Positions 1 through 10,514 of a stretch of DNA of 64,000 nt are shown here, one piece after another. Position 1 is the first letter of the stretch; every line of letters starts with the position of its first letter. The notes below the pieces were generated by a model, which worked only from the letters and a program-made list of their open reading frames with translations, did not search any database and was not told the DNA's origin. The DNA lies in the NCBI GenBank assembly GCA_023213315.1, contig JAKCPI010011748.1:31636-95635 (forward strand). Reading direction: 5' to 3'. Both the position numbers and the translations under genes were made by a program. This DNA comes from Euborellia annulipes (lineage: Eukaryota; Arthropoda; Insecta; Dermaptera; Anisolabididae).

Positions 1-270
1 TATCCCCCCCACCCCCTAATCAAATAATAATCAACGCTATTTTTTGAATGTTTTCTATTTATTTGGCTTCGATTTAGTTATAAAAAACATTGTTTTTTCA
101 ATTTTTCACCCCCTTATCCAATCCTAATAAATAAAATAATTAACAATGATATCGCCTTCGGCGAGCTTCGCGTCTAGTCAGAAAGAAATTAAAACCCTGA
201 AAAACTTCCCTGTATCCGCCTTTGGGTTTTACACATAGTATAATTTTCTAGAATGAGTCTTACTTTAGGC
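1..270. other. AT-rich stretch, no gene seen
   Basis: AT-rich sequence with a C-run at the left edge. I see no open frame, RNA gene or recognisable repeat. Confidence 0.6.
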
Positions 271-470
271 CAGTGGTTTCTAAACTTTATGTTACAACGC
301 CTCCGTTAAAAAATTTTATTTATTTATTTATTCATGTATATTATTTTAATTAAGGAAAACCTCCGTCCCAGAACCTTGTAAATTGGTCCTGGTGGCCAAT
401 ATTCGCGCCTCCCCTTAGACTAGTACTCGCCTCCCTAGGGAGGCGCGCCTCCCAGTTTGGAAAACGCTGG
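271..470. mobile_element. hAT-type nonautonomous element (family D)
   Basis: The left end reads CAGTGGTTTCTAAACT and the right end, reverse-complemented, reads CAGCGTTTTCCAAACT, which is the terminal inverted repeat style of hAT/Charlie elements. The 200-bp body carries GCCTCCC-type inverted motifs and no coding capacity. The flanking octamers (ctttaggc and gtatagag) match only at four of eight positions, but both fit the nTnTAGnn target preference, so this is probably an old copy. Confidence 0.65.
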
Positions 471-739
471 TATAGAGTAAATAAAATGCAGTTTTACAAA
501 CAAAAAGAATTGAAAAGATTTAGTTTTTTTTTTTTTTTTTTATCAATCAAAAGTATATAAAATACCAGTGTATACGAAAAAAGTAAAATTGTTTAGCTTT
601 AGAACAATCAAAATATAACTATCAAAAAATAAATTTTGTAAAAAGAAAAGAAATTATCTTAGCGAAATTTTTTATTCAAATATTTTAATATTATAAATAG
701 ATGATGTGCATCTTACACATATAAAGTAACTGGTAAATT

Positions 740-885
740 AAATAAAAAAAATGAGAATATACATTTTAAAGGGAATCTAGAAAATAATTGATTTTTGAAT
801 TTAAAAAAAAATCGTTGGAGCGAATTCGAAAAAAAAACTGAAAAAGTGCATCAGTAAAGTACTAGTACTTTTTGGCGTTATAGTA
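740..885 (-). repeat. R1 dispersed repeat, internal fragment
   Basis: Contains the R1 hallmark block: tactagtacttt preceded by a stretch like gaaaaagtgcatcagtaa, and the block around atcgttggagcgaatt. It matches in reverse orientation the full R1 copies at 37111 and 37935. Confidence 0.8.
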
Positions 886-1078
886 AACAAGAACGCGCTT
901 AACCTTCCGATGAGTTTTTTTCACAATTAAGCTTATTTTTAATTTTTCATTTTCCACATATGCATAATGTTTCAACTAGAGCCTACGGTTGGTTTGAATT
1001 TAATTATATCAGTATTGACATACCTTCAACATCTCTACAACGAGGCAATGGTTTTCATTATTATTATTTTTTTTTTTA

Positions 1079-1326
1079 ACACTCATACTTTTTTCCCACT
1101 CACACTCACACACACACACGCATGCACAAAGATTTTCGGCAACTTAGGCCATATAAGACTTTATACGATAACCATTGTTTTTAATAATATAAATATTTGT
1201 GGTCCAGGCTTTCTTATTTAAGCCATTTGGTATCCAAATGGAATAAAATCATAGGACTGTCTGGGATCCGAACCCGCGACCCTTGGTATAGAAAGCCAGC
1301 ACGCTAGCCCCTATACCAAGCACGAG
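1079..1326 (-). mobile_element. SINE-1, tRNA-derived, near full length
   Basis: Read on the minus strand it begins at 1326 with a tRNA-like head: an A-box-like CTAGCGTGC and a good B box (GGTTCGGATCC), both RNA polymerase III promoter elements. A conserved body follows (aagccatttggtatccaa and ggcctaagttgccgaaaa) with a TG-rich tail. The other copies are at 3583, 34970, 36030, 42006, 49935, 57530 and 62872. The family is defined here by mutual similarity; I cannot assign a database name. Confidence 0.85.
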
Positions 1327-2162
1327 GAAATTATTTTTAAATTAGGCATATAAATGTTTAAAAAAAAATCAGGTATGCTGGGACCATTGAATTAAGGTTA
1401 AGTATTTTGACGAGGACAGCAGTCGCTGGTTGTTTCTTCTGCATAACCTTAATATAAATGTTTAATTGTAAGAGCAAGTGAAAATTTCATTAAATCATCT
1501 AAAAAGTTTATATAAATCAATTTTTTCTAAATTAAAATTTTAACATTCTAATATTTCATCCAACCTTCACATTATTAAGGGTTTAATTAAGATATTTCGT
1601 AAAAAAAAAAAAAAAATTAAATATAACAAGCGACAGATGTTGTTATATTCTTTTTTTAAACTGTACTAAAATGAAACAAAATTTTCATTCATCAGATATT
1701 ATCCTTATTTCGATAGAATATTTTAATTAAAATTCACGGTATCCATTTAAATGATTTTATTGATTTAGATCCAAGGATAGTAATTACTAATTGAAAAACA
1801 AGAGCAAGGTCTCTTCGAAAATAAAACCATTCATTTGAAGAGGGATTGAGCGAGGACTTAATGAATAAAGTTTAATTACTCTTTTTTTTTTTTTAATAAA
1901 AAGAAAAATAAATTCAAAATATAAAAAAAAAAACTAGGTGGTTTTAAATTTCAGAACTTTACCCTTAATATCATACTTGAAAGATATTTAACAAAATTCC
2001 TAATATAAGAACTGATTCATTAAATGCAAATTTTATAAAAGAAATCGAACAATGTGGCAAATTTTCTGCAGCATATAAAAGTCAATTGAAAATATATAGA
2101 TTAGTAATTAATGATAATTTAATTTGAAGATATCAGTTATATCTTTTTTTTTTTTTTTAATT
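1327..2162. other. AT-rich stretch, no gene seen
   Basis: AT-rich DNA with several A or T runs. No gene-like or repeat structure is recognised. Confidence 0.6.
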
Positions 2163-2325
2163 TGTTTTAAGATCTTTTTGGTCATCTAAGCCACCATATT
2201 ATTTCAAATGATTATTAGCCAATTCAATTGAAATAAATATTTCTCGCTTGGGACGGGAAGCGAGCCCGGAACCTCAGGCACGAGGACATGAGAGCCATTG
2301 GCCATGAGAGACATGGTAACCATAA
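2163..2325 (-). mobile_element. SINE-3, tRNA-derived
   Basis: The minus strand carries the block CTCGCTTCCCGTCCCAAGCG, then a block ending in tttcaattgaattggct and a tail resembling gatgaccaaaaagatctt. The same order (gttcgcttcccgtcc, atttatttcaattga, gatgccgaaaaagacctt) is found at 12545, 23268, 40288 and 59708. The head is a degenerate B box. Confidence 0.7.
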
Positions 2326-2693
2326 TCTTTTGATATAGGCCTACATATTTAAACTAAATTAATAATAAAAATTTTAGCCAATTATCGGCAAATAAATGCC
2401 TGACTATTTGATTTTGGATCATAAAATTTATTCAGTGATATCTCTATTGAGAAAGGAAAGAGAACCCACCCCAGTAGGCTATTACTGTTCTCTAGAATTA
2501 ATTACATGTCATTCTCTAACAAAATGCAATTTGAATTATAACTAGCTTCTAGTTCCAACTTCAAATAATTTAATTATCACTCTTTAATCAAATTAATTAA
2601 TAAAATTTGTATTAGTAGACTACATGAAATTTCATTTATTAGGCCTAAATTATAATGAAAATATGATGATGATTATTACGATTGGGAAAAATT

Positions 2694-2815
2694 GAGCTTC
2701 CTGGAGTCGAACCAGTAACTATCTCCACGCTTTCGCGGCGGGCGGACTATACCTTTATCCTAGGTCGCCCTAGGTAGTCCGCCGTGGAGGTCCTGGGTCG
2801 ACTTCAGGGGACGCA
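2694..2815. repeat. Inverted pair of tRNA-like sequences
   Basis: The minus strand of the left half has a near-perfect B box (GGTTCGACTCC) preceded by an A-box-like tract. The right half is an imperfect reverse copy (cctgggtcgacttcagg), joined at the palindromic cctaggtcgccctagg. It looks like two SINE heads fused head to head, or a tRNA-derived foldback. No full cloverleaf can be drawn, so it is not called a tRNA gene. Confidence 0.55.
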
Positions 2816-3582
2816 ATTTTGCCCAGACATAATCACAAACACATCTTCCAAGTTATGCTATCTTAAACGATAAATCGAATGGTTAATGAACACTCTATTT
2901 AAGCTATTTAAGCGTTGATTGAAAAAATTCCATCTTTTTCAAAGACTGTATATTTAAAAAAAAATGATTTTATACGAGCAAAAGAAATTTAATTAAAAGA
3001 AATAGATTAATGTCTTGTTTAAAATAATTTGAAAATATTTTTCCTAGAAACAGTTATTTTCTTTCTCAATGAGATAAGATGATTTTATTTCTACTTGTCA
3101 ACGAGACATCTCTAAAGCTCTTTTTCTACTTTCTCTTTCGTCGTTGAATTCTTTATTTTCGGAACGTGTTGTTTTGGTTAATATAAGGGTTAAAATAACT
3201 GTTCGTTTTATAAAATACAAAATATACCGTTAACAAGCATAATGACTTTAAAAACATTATTAGGGGTAGAATAGAGGAAAAAAGGCTGCTAATAAGTGTT
3301 ATAATCACCAACAACCCTTTTGAAAAGGGAAATTCACAAATTTTTCCCTTGAGCAATAAGCCATGTTGTATCTCTTTATACACGCAAGCATATATGGCAA
3401 AAACAGTGATTGACAGACACCCCTAGGGGGGTAGACATTTTTGAAACAAATTAATTAGTAATGAATTCTAACAACATCAAAATAATATCTAGTTCTAAAT
3501 TAGAATCAAATTCTGTGCCTTTTCACATGTATTTGGCTTGGAATAAATTGGAATAAACACAATTTTTAATTTTAATTGAATG
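2816..3582. other. AT-rich stretch, no gene seen
   Basis: AT-rich. The first part (from about 2806, ggggacgcaattttgcccag) recurs around 52142-52210, so a short dispersed repeat is present. Nothing else is recognised. Confidence 0.5.
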
Positions 3583-3714
3583 CCCTAGGGCTTGGGGTAT
3601 GGTTTAGCATGCTAACCTCATATACTAAAAGTCGCGGGTTCGGATACCAGACAGTACGATGATTTTATTTAAGCCATTTGGATACCAAATGGCTTGAATA
3701 AAAATGCCTGGACT

Positions 3715-3950
3715 CAGGGGCGGCTCCAAGATGGAAGATATTGGGTAGGCAACTTTCCGGGGTGTCAACATTTTTAATTAAAGTTAATTGTTTTGTGAAA
3801 TAAAAACGACAAAGTTGCGTTGACATATCAAATCACATTTAACTACAACAGTGGATATAAATTAAATAACTATTAAACTCTTTTGTAGCTTATGCCAAAA
3901 CCGACATTATTATTGGGTAGGCAGTTGCCTATCCACTAAAGCCGCCCCTG
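3715..3950. mobile_element. hAT-type nonautonomous element (family C)
   Basis: Ends CAGGGGCGGCTCCAAGA and, reverse-complemented, CAGGGGCGGCTTTAGTG. It is flanked by a perfect 8-bp duplication cctggact at 3707-3714 and 3951-3958, diagnostic for hAT insertion. The 236-bp interior has no coding capacity; gggtaggcaa and gggtaggcagttgcc occur near the two ends. Confidence 0.92.
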
Positions 3951-3977
3951 CCTGGACTCCCAATAGATATTATAATA

Positions 3978-4245
3978 CAGTAGTTGCTTGATAGCTGGGA
4001 ATCGTAGATGAGGACGATAAGGAGAAACCAGCTTCCGTTTTCTCTCTCACTTCAATTTATTTGCAAATATTTGAGCTCATGTGCTCAATTGTTCTCAAAT
4101 ATATTTTTACAAAATTGACAATCTCTCTCATAAAATTCATATATGCACGGAAGATGGCCTCTGTATAGGAGCCGAAATATTAGCAAATAAATTGAAGTAG
4201 TGAGAGAGAAAAAGGAAGCTGTTTTTTTTTCTCCTTATCGTCCTC
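3978..4245 (+). mobile_element. Foldback element, Penelope-like terminal repeat candidate
   Basis: A 268-bp insertion in SINE-1 bounded by 13-bp duplications (agatattataata at 3965-3977, agatgttataata at 4246-4258). It carries inverted arms around 4012-4066 and 4189-4245 (gaggacgataaggag and its complement). A hammerhead-like core lies in the middle at 4148-4177. The same architecture and duplication length recur at 11404, 21210 and 24310. Confidence 0.75.
4148..4177 (+). ncRNA. Hammerhead-like core, mutated
   Basis: Reads CGGAAGA (consensus CTGANGA with U4 changed to G), then a hairpin-forming GGC...GCC segment, then GAAA. The U4 change would be expected to damage catalysis. No cleavage strand is identified. 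Confidence 0.4.
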
Positions 4246-4362
4246 AGATGTTATAATAAAATAACGGTTACCATCAAAGTCTTATATAGCCTAAGTTGCC
4301 GAAAAGACTGTGTGTATGTGTGTGTGAGTGTGAATGAGAAAAAAGTGTGTTTAAAAAAAAAA

Positions 4363-5960
4363 TTTAATTGATTCTTTAATTGGATAAAAAATATTTTGTT
4401 TTAGAATTTATTAATTATTTCATTTTTTTTATTTTTCTATTTTTTTGTTAGTTAATTCGGAATACTCGATCTCTTGGGAATATTCGTAAAGGCCATGATT
4501 TAAAAAAAAAAAAATATCTCATTAAAAAACTTGTTACCATTTCTAAGAATAAACCTTAAATATCTCGAATTACATACTGTAAATAAAAAGTGGAAGTATG
4601 AGTTAATTTTTTTCTCTTTCTTTGTGAGAAGTAAAATTAAAATACATCTGACTTTCAATTTATGCACTTTTGGCCTAATCAGAAATATAATTTTATGAAA
4701 CGAAAATATAAAATTCACCGTAAGATGGGACATGTGATCCAAAATTACCCCCTTCCCCCTTCCCACCGTCACGAAATTTAAAATAAAATAAAAAAATAGA
4801 ATGTTCTAATTTAAATTATAAAAATATTTTATATTCTTTAAAATTTATTCATCCGTTGGTCCAGACAAACGACTAATTAATAGTGTGTACATTTTCTATT
4901 AGTATCTCTTTATGGAATCAATTAAAAAACAAACATTTAATTGTTTACCGATTTATTGTATCTCTATTAAAAGTTAAGATAATAAATAATTATTTCCTGA
5001 ATAACTAAGTCCTGGTGAAAGTATTATTTGTTTAAATAGATCACTTTGTTAAAAAATATTTATGATAACAAAATGTAAAGCAATTAAATAGGATTTTAGA
5101 GGGCAGAACAACAAACTTGATTTGACAAGACACAACTTCTAACTTTTAAGATTCTGGGAAATAAAGTAGCATAGCTACTCTGAAAGAAAGAGAGAGGAGG
5201 AAAAGCTTAATAAATCCTCTGAGCCATATAATGAGCAACAATTAGGAATGTATGAAAATAAGACACATGGGAGAGACGATTGATTACATAAGTAAAGTCT
5301 TTATGTTAAACCTATTTATATTTCTACTAACTATTAGACTACTTTATAATCCTATAATGGGGAGATCAATATTTTTTTCGTTACCATTTGCATTTTTCAT
5401 TACTTAATTGTTTTTAGGATTGATTTAATTGTGCTTTGCACCTCGAAAAATTATTTTTACAAAAATTGAAAAACTCAACTTTTTCATTTTGTGTAGGAAA
5501 ATAAAGTTTCAAACAAGAAATAAACTACATGAATTTCGTGACATACATCGTAATCCAATCCAGAATTTGGATCGATCCTTAGGATTTTAAATCCTATATT
5601 AAGTTCTGATTCTTTAATCAAGTTACTTTCATTCGTCCTTTTTTTTGATAATTTTTCCTTCGGATCAAAATTGGGTTTGGAATAGGAGTCGTTGAGAAGA
5701 AATGTTTCTTTGTTGAAATTTATTCTTCATGTTTTTATTCAGGAACTAAATACCTTTGGAAAAGGATCCTAGATCTTTAGAGAAAATTTGTATGTCAGCC
5801 CTTTTCTAATCCCAAAATTCGGGATCGGTTCAGATTTAGGGATTTCAATCCAAAATGATCACAATCCTGCCTTAATATTATAGTGTAATTGAATCAGATG
5901 TTAAATTTCAAAAGTAGCTTTCGATCGTTCTTGTTGTTAACCGGCGTATATTTAGTATTT
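4363..5960. other. AT-rich stretch, no gene seen
   Basis: AT-rich with poly-A and poly-T runs. Between about 5560 and 5880 there are several short rearranged words such as ggatttcaatcc and ggattttaaatcc, suggesting an old degraded repeat. No exon-like island is seen. Confidence 0.5.
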
Positions 5961-6234
5961 CAGGGGCGTATATAGAAATTTTTTTCGGGGGGGGGGGGCC
6001 CGAACTCAAAAATTTTTCTGAGGAAAATTTTTTTTTTAAGAAACTATACTTTTTTTCACACGAAATTTTTTGAGGAACATTTTTTCTATTGCGGAACCAA
6101 AGTTGTCCATCCTGCGGAAAAATTTGATGCGCTGATGTCTGTATATCCCTATACTGTATATGTATATGTGTTTGGGAAATTTCGGGAGGGGCCCGGGCCC
6201 CCTCGGCCCCCCCCCCCCCTTAAATACGCCCCTG
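5961..6234. mobile_element. hAT-type nonautonomous element (family A), copy 1
   Basis: Terminal repeats CAGGGGCGTATATAG and, reverse-complemented, CAGGGGCGTATTTAAG. A perfect 8-bp duplication tagtattt flanks it at 5953-5960 and 6235-6242. It has subterminal G-runs and C-runs and no coding capacity. The second copy is at 39213-39474. Confidence 0.95.
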
Positions 6235-6701
6235 TAGTATTTAATGTATTAGTTAACAATATAATGAAAAATGATTAAAAAAAACTAAGGAAGTTTCTCA
6301 TTGAAGTCATTAGAGGATCCATAAAAATTTTTTATGAGGAAAACTAATCTTTTCTTCTTCTTGTAAAATATGAACAGGAAATTAGCTTAAAAATTGAATA
6401 AGGAGGCATAATACGTCAAAGTACTTCCTCTATATTCTTAATCAATTAAATTTTTATTTTAAAAATAAGTATTCTTAAGATTTATCTTTTATCAAGAGTT
6501 AGCTTGTTAATTATATAACAACAATCTAATTATTCGTGTATAGTTTATAAAGTCTGAGATGCCGAAAAACTTTAAAAAAATTAAAGTAAAAGTATCACTT
6601 CACATGACTGTTGCAGAATTAGTTGCCGAAACGTTGTATTTTATTGTAGTAAGTAACATTTTTTTCTTATATTAATTATTAATTAATATAGGTAATATAT
6701 A
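6235..6701. other. AT-rich stretch, no gene seen
   Basis: AT-rich sequence between two transposons. Nothing recognised. Confidence 0.5.
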
Positions 6702-7150
6702 CAGGGTGAGTCATGAGGTTTTCCCCAGGTTTATGGAGGTGATTCCTGGCATGATTTTGAACAAAAAATGTAAATAAACTAATGGGATGAACTTCATAAT
6801 TAAAGAGTTATGGCAATTTGAAAAAAAGCCTTTTTTTAATTTCAGGATTTCACAAACAAAAATGAAAATCATACATCGAAAACAAACAATTGTTTAATTT
6901 TGTACCATTCTCTTGCATTAAGAGTGGATTTGAAGCAAGTGTTCAAAAATTCCTCCATGCATTTGAAGGCAAAATAGTAGTATACAATGTGATTGTTATG
7001 GAAACGTAACACTCGCTTCATTTGTCTTTTCAAATTGCCATAACTCTTTAATTATGAATTTCATCCCATTAGTTTATTTACATTTTTTGTTCAAAATCAT
7101 GTCAGGAATCACCTCCATAAACCGGGGGGAAAACCTCATGACTCATCCTG
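6702..7150. mobile_element. Long-TIR MITE, Tc1/mariner-like
   Basis: Terminal inverted repeats of about 125 bp start CAGGGTGAGTCATGAGG and match almost perfectly between the two ends. The element is flanked by TATA on both sides, consistent with TA-targeted insertion. The middle is unrelated AT-rich DNA without a transposase. The right end abuts an R1 copy, so it probably landed in the TA-rich head of that R1. Confidence 0.8.
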
Positions 7151-7350
7151 TATATAGAGAGAAAGTATTTTGGATTCATGTCAAAAATTCGAGATTTTGA
7201 TGGATATACACGTTTTGAGGTCCCCTGAATCCAAAAAAGTGGTTTTCGCGACTTGGTCTGTCCGTCTGTCAGTGACCAAAATATCTCAAGAACGAAAAGA
7301 GTTATGAAGTTGAAATTTTATATTTAAGTTAGCCCCCCCCCCTTACAAAA
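7151..7350 (+). repeat. R1 repeat, 5' part
   Basis: Starts in the TA-rich R1 head (tatatagagagaaagtat), then ggattcatgtcaaaaattcg, acgttttgaggtcccctgaa and gtggttttcgcgac, as in the full copies at 37111. It breaks off in a C-run near 7345. Confidence 0.9.
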
Positions 7351-7818
7351 AATAAAATTTGTACTAATAAAAGAAAGATTTCTCCAGAGTATTAATAATT
7401 ATTGTACATAAATAATATATTGCTTAATTCAGTATCCCAAACAAACCCCTATTTATTGAACAATAATCGTAAATAAAACTTGACTCTTTTCATTCATAAA
7501 CATATTTCTCAGGACCACCCATAGATTTTGATGCCTTTCTTTGACCTTGCTATGAAAGCATGAATATTTCGTCAAAGATTGCCAGAAGGTTAAAAAAAAT
7601 ACACTCTTTTTGATTGATTATTTTTGTTTCAACTTGTCATAGTCATGTAACATCTTCAAAATTGCTTAATGTGTTTAATATTCTTCAGTAAATAAAAGAG
7701 AGGGAAAACATCACCAATAAAAATTGTGAAGGAAAAATCTTATTAAATATTAATTATTAAAAATAGAGATTTCTCAAGAGATCTCTTTGTGAATGCATAT
7801 ATAAATTTATAAACTTAC

Positions 7819-8006
7819 ATTAAGTTGACACCGATGAGTGTTGATGTAATGAAAGTGGCCGAGGATGCTCTTGAAGAGCTGGCTGATGATGCGATAAGCA
7901 GCGTAAGGTGAAAGCGCCCCGTCCCCCTCTCAGGTACCAATAGCAAGGTCGTCTTCATTATATCATCGCCGGAATGAGAAGAGCGTGACCCTGAACAACG
8001 AACGAC
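7819..8006 (-). CDS. Candidate internal coding exon of a minus-strand gene (exon D)
   Basis: A GC-enriched island of 188 nt. On the minus strand it follows a strong acceptor (pyrimidine tract ending TTTCTTCTCCAG) and ends at a strong donor (GTAAGTTTAT). Frame 1 is open throughout and encodes a Ser/Thr-rich peptide starting VVRCSGSRSSHSGDD and ending STLIGVNL. That frame joins in phase with the end of the exon at 39702-39870. If the small exon at 28397-28461 is included instead, the frame closes at a TAA (7958-7960) after SFVVQGHALLIPAMI. The plus strand of the same island also reads protein-like from an ATG at 7834 (MSVDVMKVAEDALEEL) up to a GTAAGG donor, so the strand is not settled. I do not recognise a family. 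The gene would continue past the left edge or end nearby. Confidence 0.4.
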
Positions 8007-8589
8007 CTGGAGAAGAAATCGAGAAAGAAAAAATTAGCCACGTGCAACAATACACCTTCAAAAATTATAATAATAAATAAAAAATACCCTTAAAATAGTA
8101 TTTAAAAGATAGGTTATAGGATTCAAGAAATTTTTTTATTATTAGCCTATTCCAAAAAAAGTGAAAGTTTGAAATAAAATACTATTATATTCAAGAGAGC
8201 TTCTTTATTTGTATCGATCAAATATGAGAGTGAGATTATTTGATTGATGATGCTCTTTACAACATGGTTTGTCTATTTTGTCAATCCAACTGTATTTACA
8301 AATATATATTCCAAGTGAAATAAGAAATTTTTTATTTATTTCGGAATTAGAAGAGTTGTGTCAAAATGTTAGTAAATATTTTAATAATAACGAAGCGTTC
8401 ATATCTATCTGTGCGTTTGTCACAAACCTTTGAAAATTTTTATATAGGCCTAGATTTGTTATCTGAAGATAACTATGAAAAAATAGGTTATTTTTTATAA
8501 TACAATTTTTTGAGATATTATAATCAAAAAGCTAAATAGAATTGTCAATTCATCTTTATGTAAGATTTATATTATGGTGGGTGAAACAA
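8007..8589. other. Intron-like AT-rich stretch
   Basis: AT-rich with no features beyond the pyrimidine tract of the acceptor before exon D (minus strand, about 8007-8035). Confidence 0.5.
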
Positions 8590-8692
8590 CCGTTAGCTTC
8601 CGAGAATCGAACCTGGGATCTCCAGGCTATCCGGGGCATCATTGTCATTTCCACTTTTACTAGACCACCTGACCCTCGAGCACACCAATAAA
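8590..8692 (-). mobile_element. SINE-5, tRNA-derived head
   Basis: The minus strand contains GGAGATCCCAGGTTCGATTC, including a B box, and an A-box-like GGTCTAGTAAAAG. The same B-box block with its flank occurs at 45895-45955 and, degraded, at 49695-49850. Confidence 0.65.
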
Positions 8693-8735
8693 ATTTTACA
8701 TACCCCTATTTATCTAGATAACATTGAAATCTTTA

Positions 8736-8850
8736 ATGGGGGCTTACTGGTGTAGTGGGCTAGGATGTCGGCTTCTACAAAATAGATCCGCGCTCAAATC
8801 CTGGGGGTGAGGGATTTTTTTATTAAATAAAAATATTTATTTAATGTAAA
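8736..8850 (+). mobile_element. SINE-4, tRNA-derived
   Basis: The head has a good A box in context (TGGTGTAGTGGGCTAGG) and a B-box-like GCTCAAATCC, followed by an AT tail (ttaaataaaaatatttattt). The other copy, interrupted, is at 34741-35366 on the minus strand. Confidence 0.75.
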
Positions 8851-8859
8851 AAAAATGCA

Positions 8860-9879
8860 CACTAAGAACAAATCGGTGGATCCGTGGTTCGACTCCCGGC
8901 GGCACCCTAACTTGGTTTTATAGAGTCAATTCAATTACAGTCCGAAACGATAAAATTTATATAACTTACTCCTAGGTCAAATTTATTATTTCAAACACCA
9001 TACCAATACGGAACAAAGAAATGTGAACAATATATTATTATTTCTTTCTTTTTCTACGGTTAGTATTTTTTCTCTCATACTTCCACTTAACCAAATGTTT
9101 ATAAATTAAAATTCTTTATTTATTAACTTAATTTCTCAATTTTGATTCATATCTGTTTTTTTTTTTTTTTTTTAATGGAATATTTATAATAAAAGATCCA
9201 TTGGAAAGAGATCATTAAGTAGACTAGCATTAAGTTTAAAATTGGGAATCCTGTCGTGATTGGATCAAGATTGCTCAATATTTGGAATTCTGAAGGAAGA
9301 AAGTTGATCTGACCATGAACTCTTCGGAAGAGTCATTGAAATTGTTAAAAAGAAATTTCGTATTATTGAAAAAAAAACTGATCGAAAAATTTTTTAAATT
9401 ATTTATGAAATTTTTTTCTAAAAGAATAAATTATTGAATACATTGAACAAAAGTAGGTAAGTTAATTATCATATCGTGAAGTTTTTTTAATATAAAATTT
9501 ATTTATTTATTTTTTTTAATCCTTGAGACTGGATTATTTTAATCTCTCTTCACCTTGATGGATGGGTAGATGATACTTTGAAAATTTAAATGATAATAAT
9601 TAATAAAGAATATTTTAAAGCGACGAGGAACTTTTTAAAAGTCAAAGGTTGTGTAGAATATTTTTTTATTTTATTTTTGAATGCAAGTATTAAATAAAAT
9701 TAATGAAACTGTCTATACTGTAATTCTTTTCCTTATTTCATATATAATTTCATCTAGTGGCACGAGCCTCTTAAAACACGGGTAGAGGATTATATTTGGG
9801 TTAATGGTTCTATATTCCCTATTAATTAATTTAAATTATTATAAAAAGTAAATTCCCCAAAATAGTATCTTCTTCTTCT
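8860..9879. other. AT-rich stretch, no gene seen
   Basis: AT-rich sequence. Starts with a short tRNA-like piece (tggatccgtggttcgactcc near 8877-8896). Nothing else recognised. Confidence 0.5.
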
Positions 9880-10116
9880 TATTATTCCCGAGATGCGGGG
9901 TCGGCGGACCTCCTTTTTCTCTCCAAACCTATCATGCGTTTTTGCGACCGGAAGAAATAGGACAGGCCGGCCCGTCGCACGGTCTAACGCCTGATGAAAA
10001 GTGGAAGGTGGAGACAGACATACAAAGAACTGAAGGACTGCCTGTCTCAGCTCGGGTAGCTCGTGGTCGCCATCCAGGTACCCACAAGATGTGAACCCCT
10101 GGGCGAAAATGTCCAA
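9880..10116. repeat. R3 dispersed repeat, copy 1
   Basis: GC-rich block shared with 30920-31115: ccggaagaaatag, cgtcgcacggtct, agctcgggtagctcgtggt and tacccacaagatgtg in the same order. Minus-strand frames are open across it (for example LDRATGRPVLFLP), but the two copies have drifted out of frame with each other. It is therefore a repeat rather than a demonstrated gene; the element class is unknown. Confidence 0.75.
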
Positions 10117-10304
10117 AAATAGTATACGAAACTTAATACAAATAAATTAAGTTAATTAATAAAATACAATAGGAATTAGAAGTTTTAGCAAACAAAAATT
10201 TTCTAAACTCCCAATGTGAGGATCAATAGATAATAATAATAATTGATTTTTGCAAGAATTGCAAAATCAACCTGTGATTTCATTTATACTAATGAGTTAA
10301 TATT

Positions 10305-10513
10305 GCTTTGTTATTGTGTTTTTATTGTTTTGTTTTTGTATTTTTATTGTTTTGTTTTTGTATTAATATTGGGGGGCATTTTTATTATTTTAATATTGTA
10401 TTTATATTGCTTTGGTATTGTATTCTTATTGCTTTGTTTTTGTATTGTATTTATAGTGTTTTGATTATGTGTTGGTTTTGTATTATTTTTGTATTCATAT
10501 TGTTTTGTTTATA
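10305..10513 (+). repeat. T/G-rich degenerate tandem repeat
   Basis: Imperfect units like tattgttttgtttttgta repeat about ten times, nearly free of C on the plus strand. The hydrophobic open frames here come from the repeat. Confidence 0.8.
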
Positions 10514-10514
10514 A

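Larger units (their letters stand above)
3583..4362 (+). mobile_element. SINE-1 split by two later insertions
   Basis: The tRNA-like head (ccctagggcttgggg, then B box GGGTTCGGATACC), the body gatgattttatttaagcc and the tail gcctaagttgccgaaaag are all present but separated. A hAT element occupies 3715-3950 and a foldback element 3978-4245. Both leave clean target duplications, so the host SINE is the oldest part of the nest. Confidence 0.9.

Noticed and set aside
1261..1326. Possible tRNA gene (good B box)
   Set aside because: No cloverleaf acceptor pairing; it is the head of a SINE-1 copy.
4500..4772. 90-codon minus-strand frame
   Set aside because: AT-rich, ends in a poly-Phe run from an A-run; no features of a gene.
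7903..7933. Very short plus-strand intron between GTAAGG and CCCTCTCAG
   Set aside because: About 31 nt is too short for an animal spliceosomal intron.
10243..10514. Overlapping Phe/Cys/Val-rich open frames
   Set aside because: Produced by the T/G tandem repeat.
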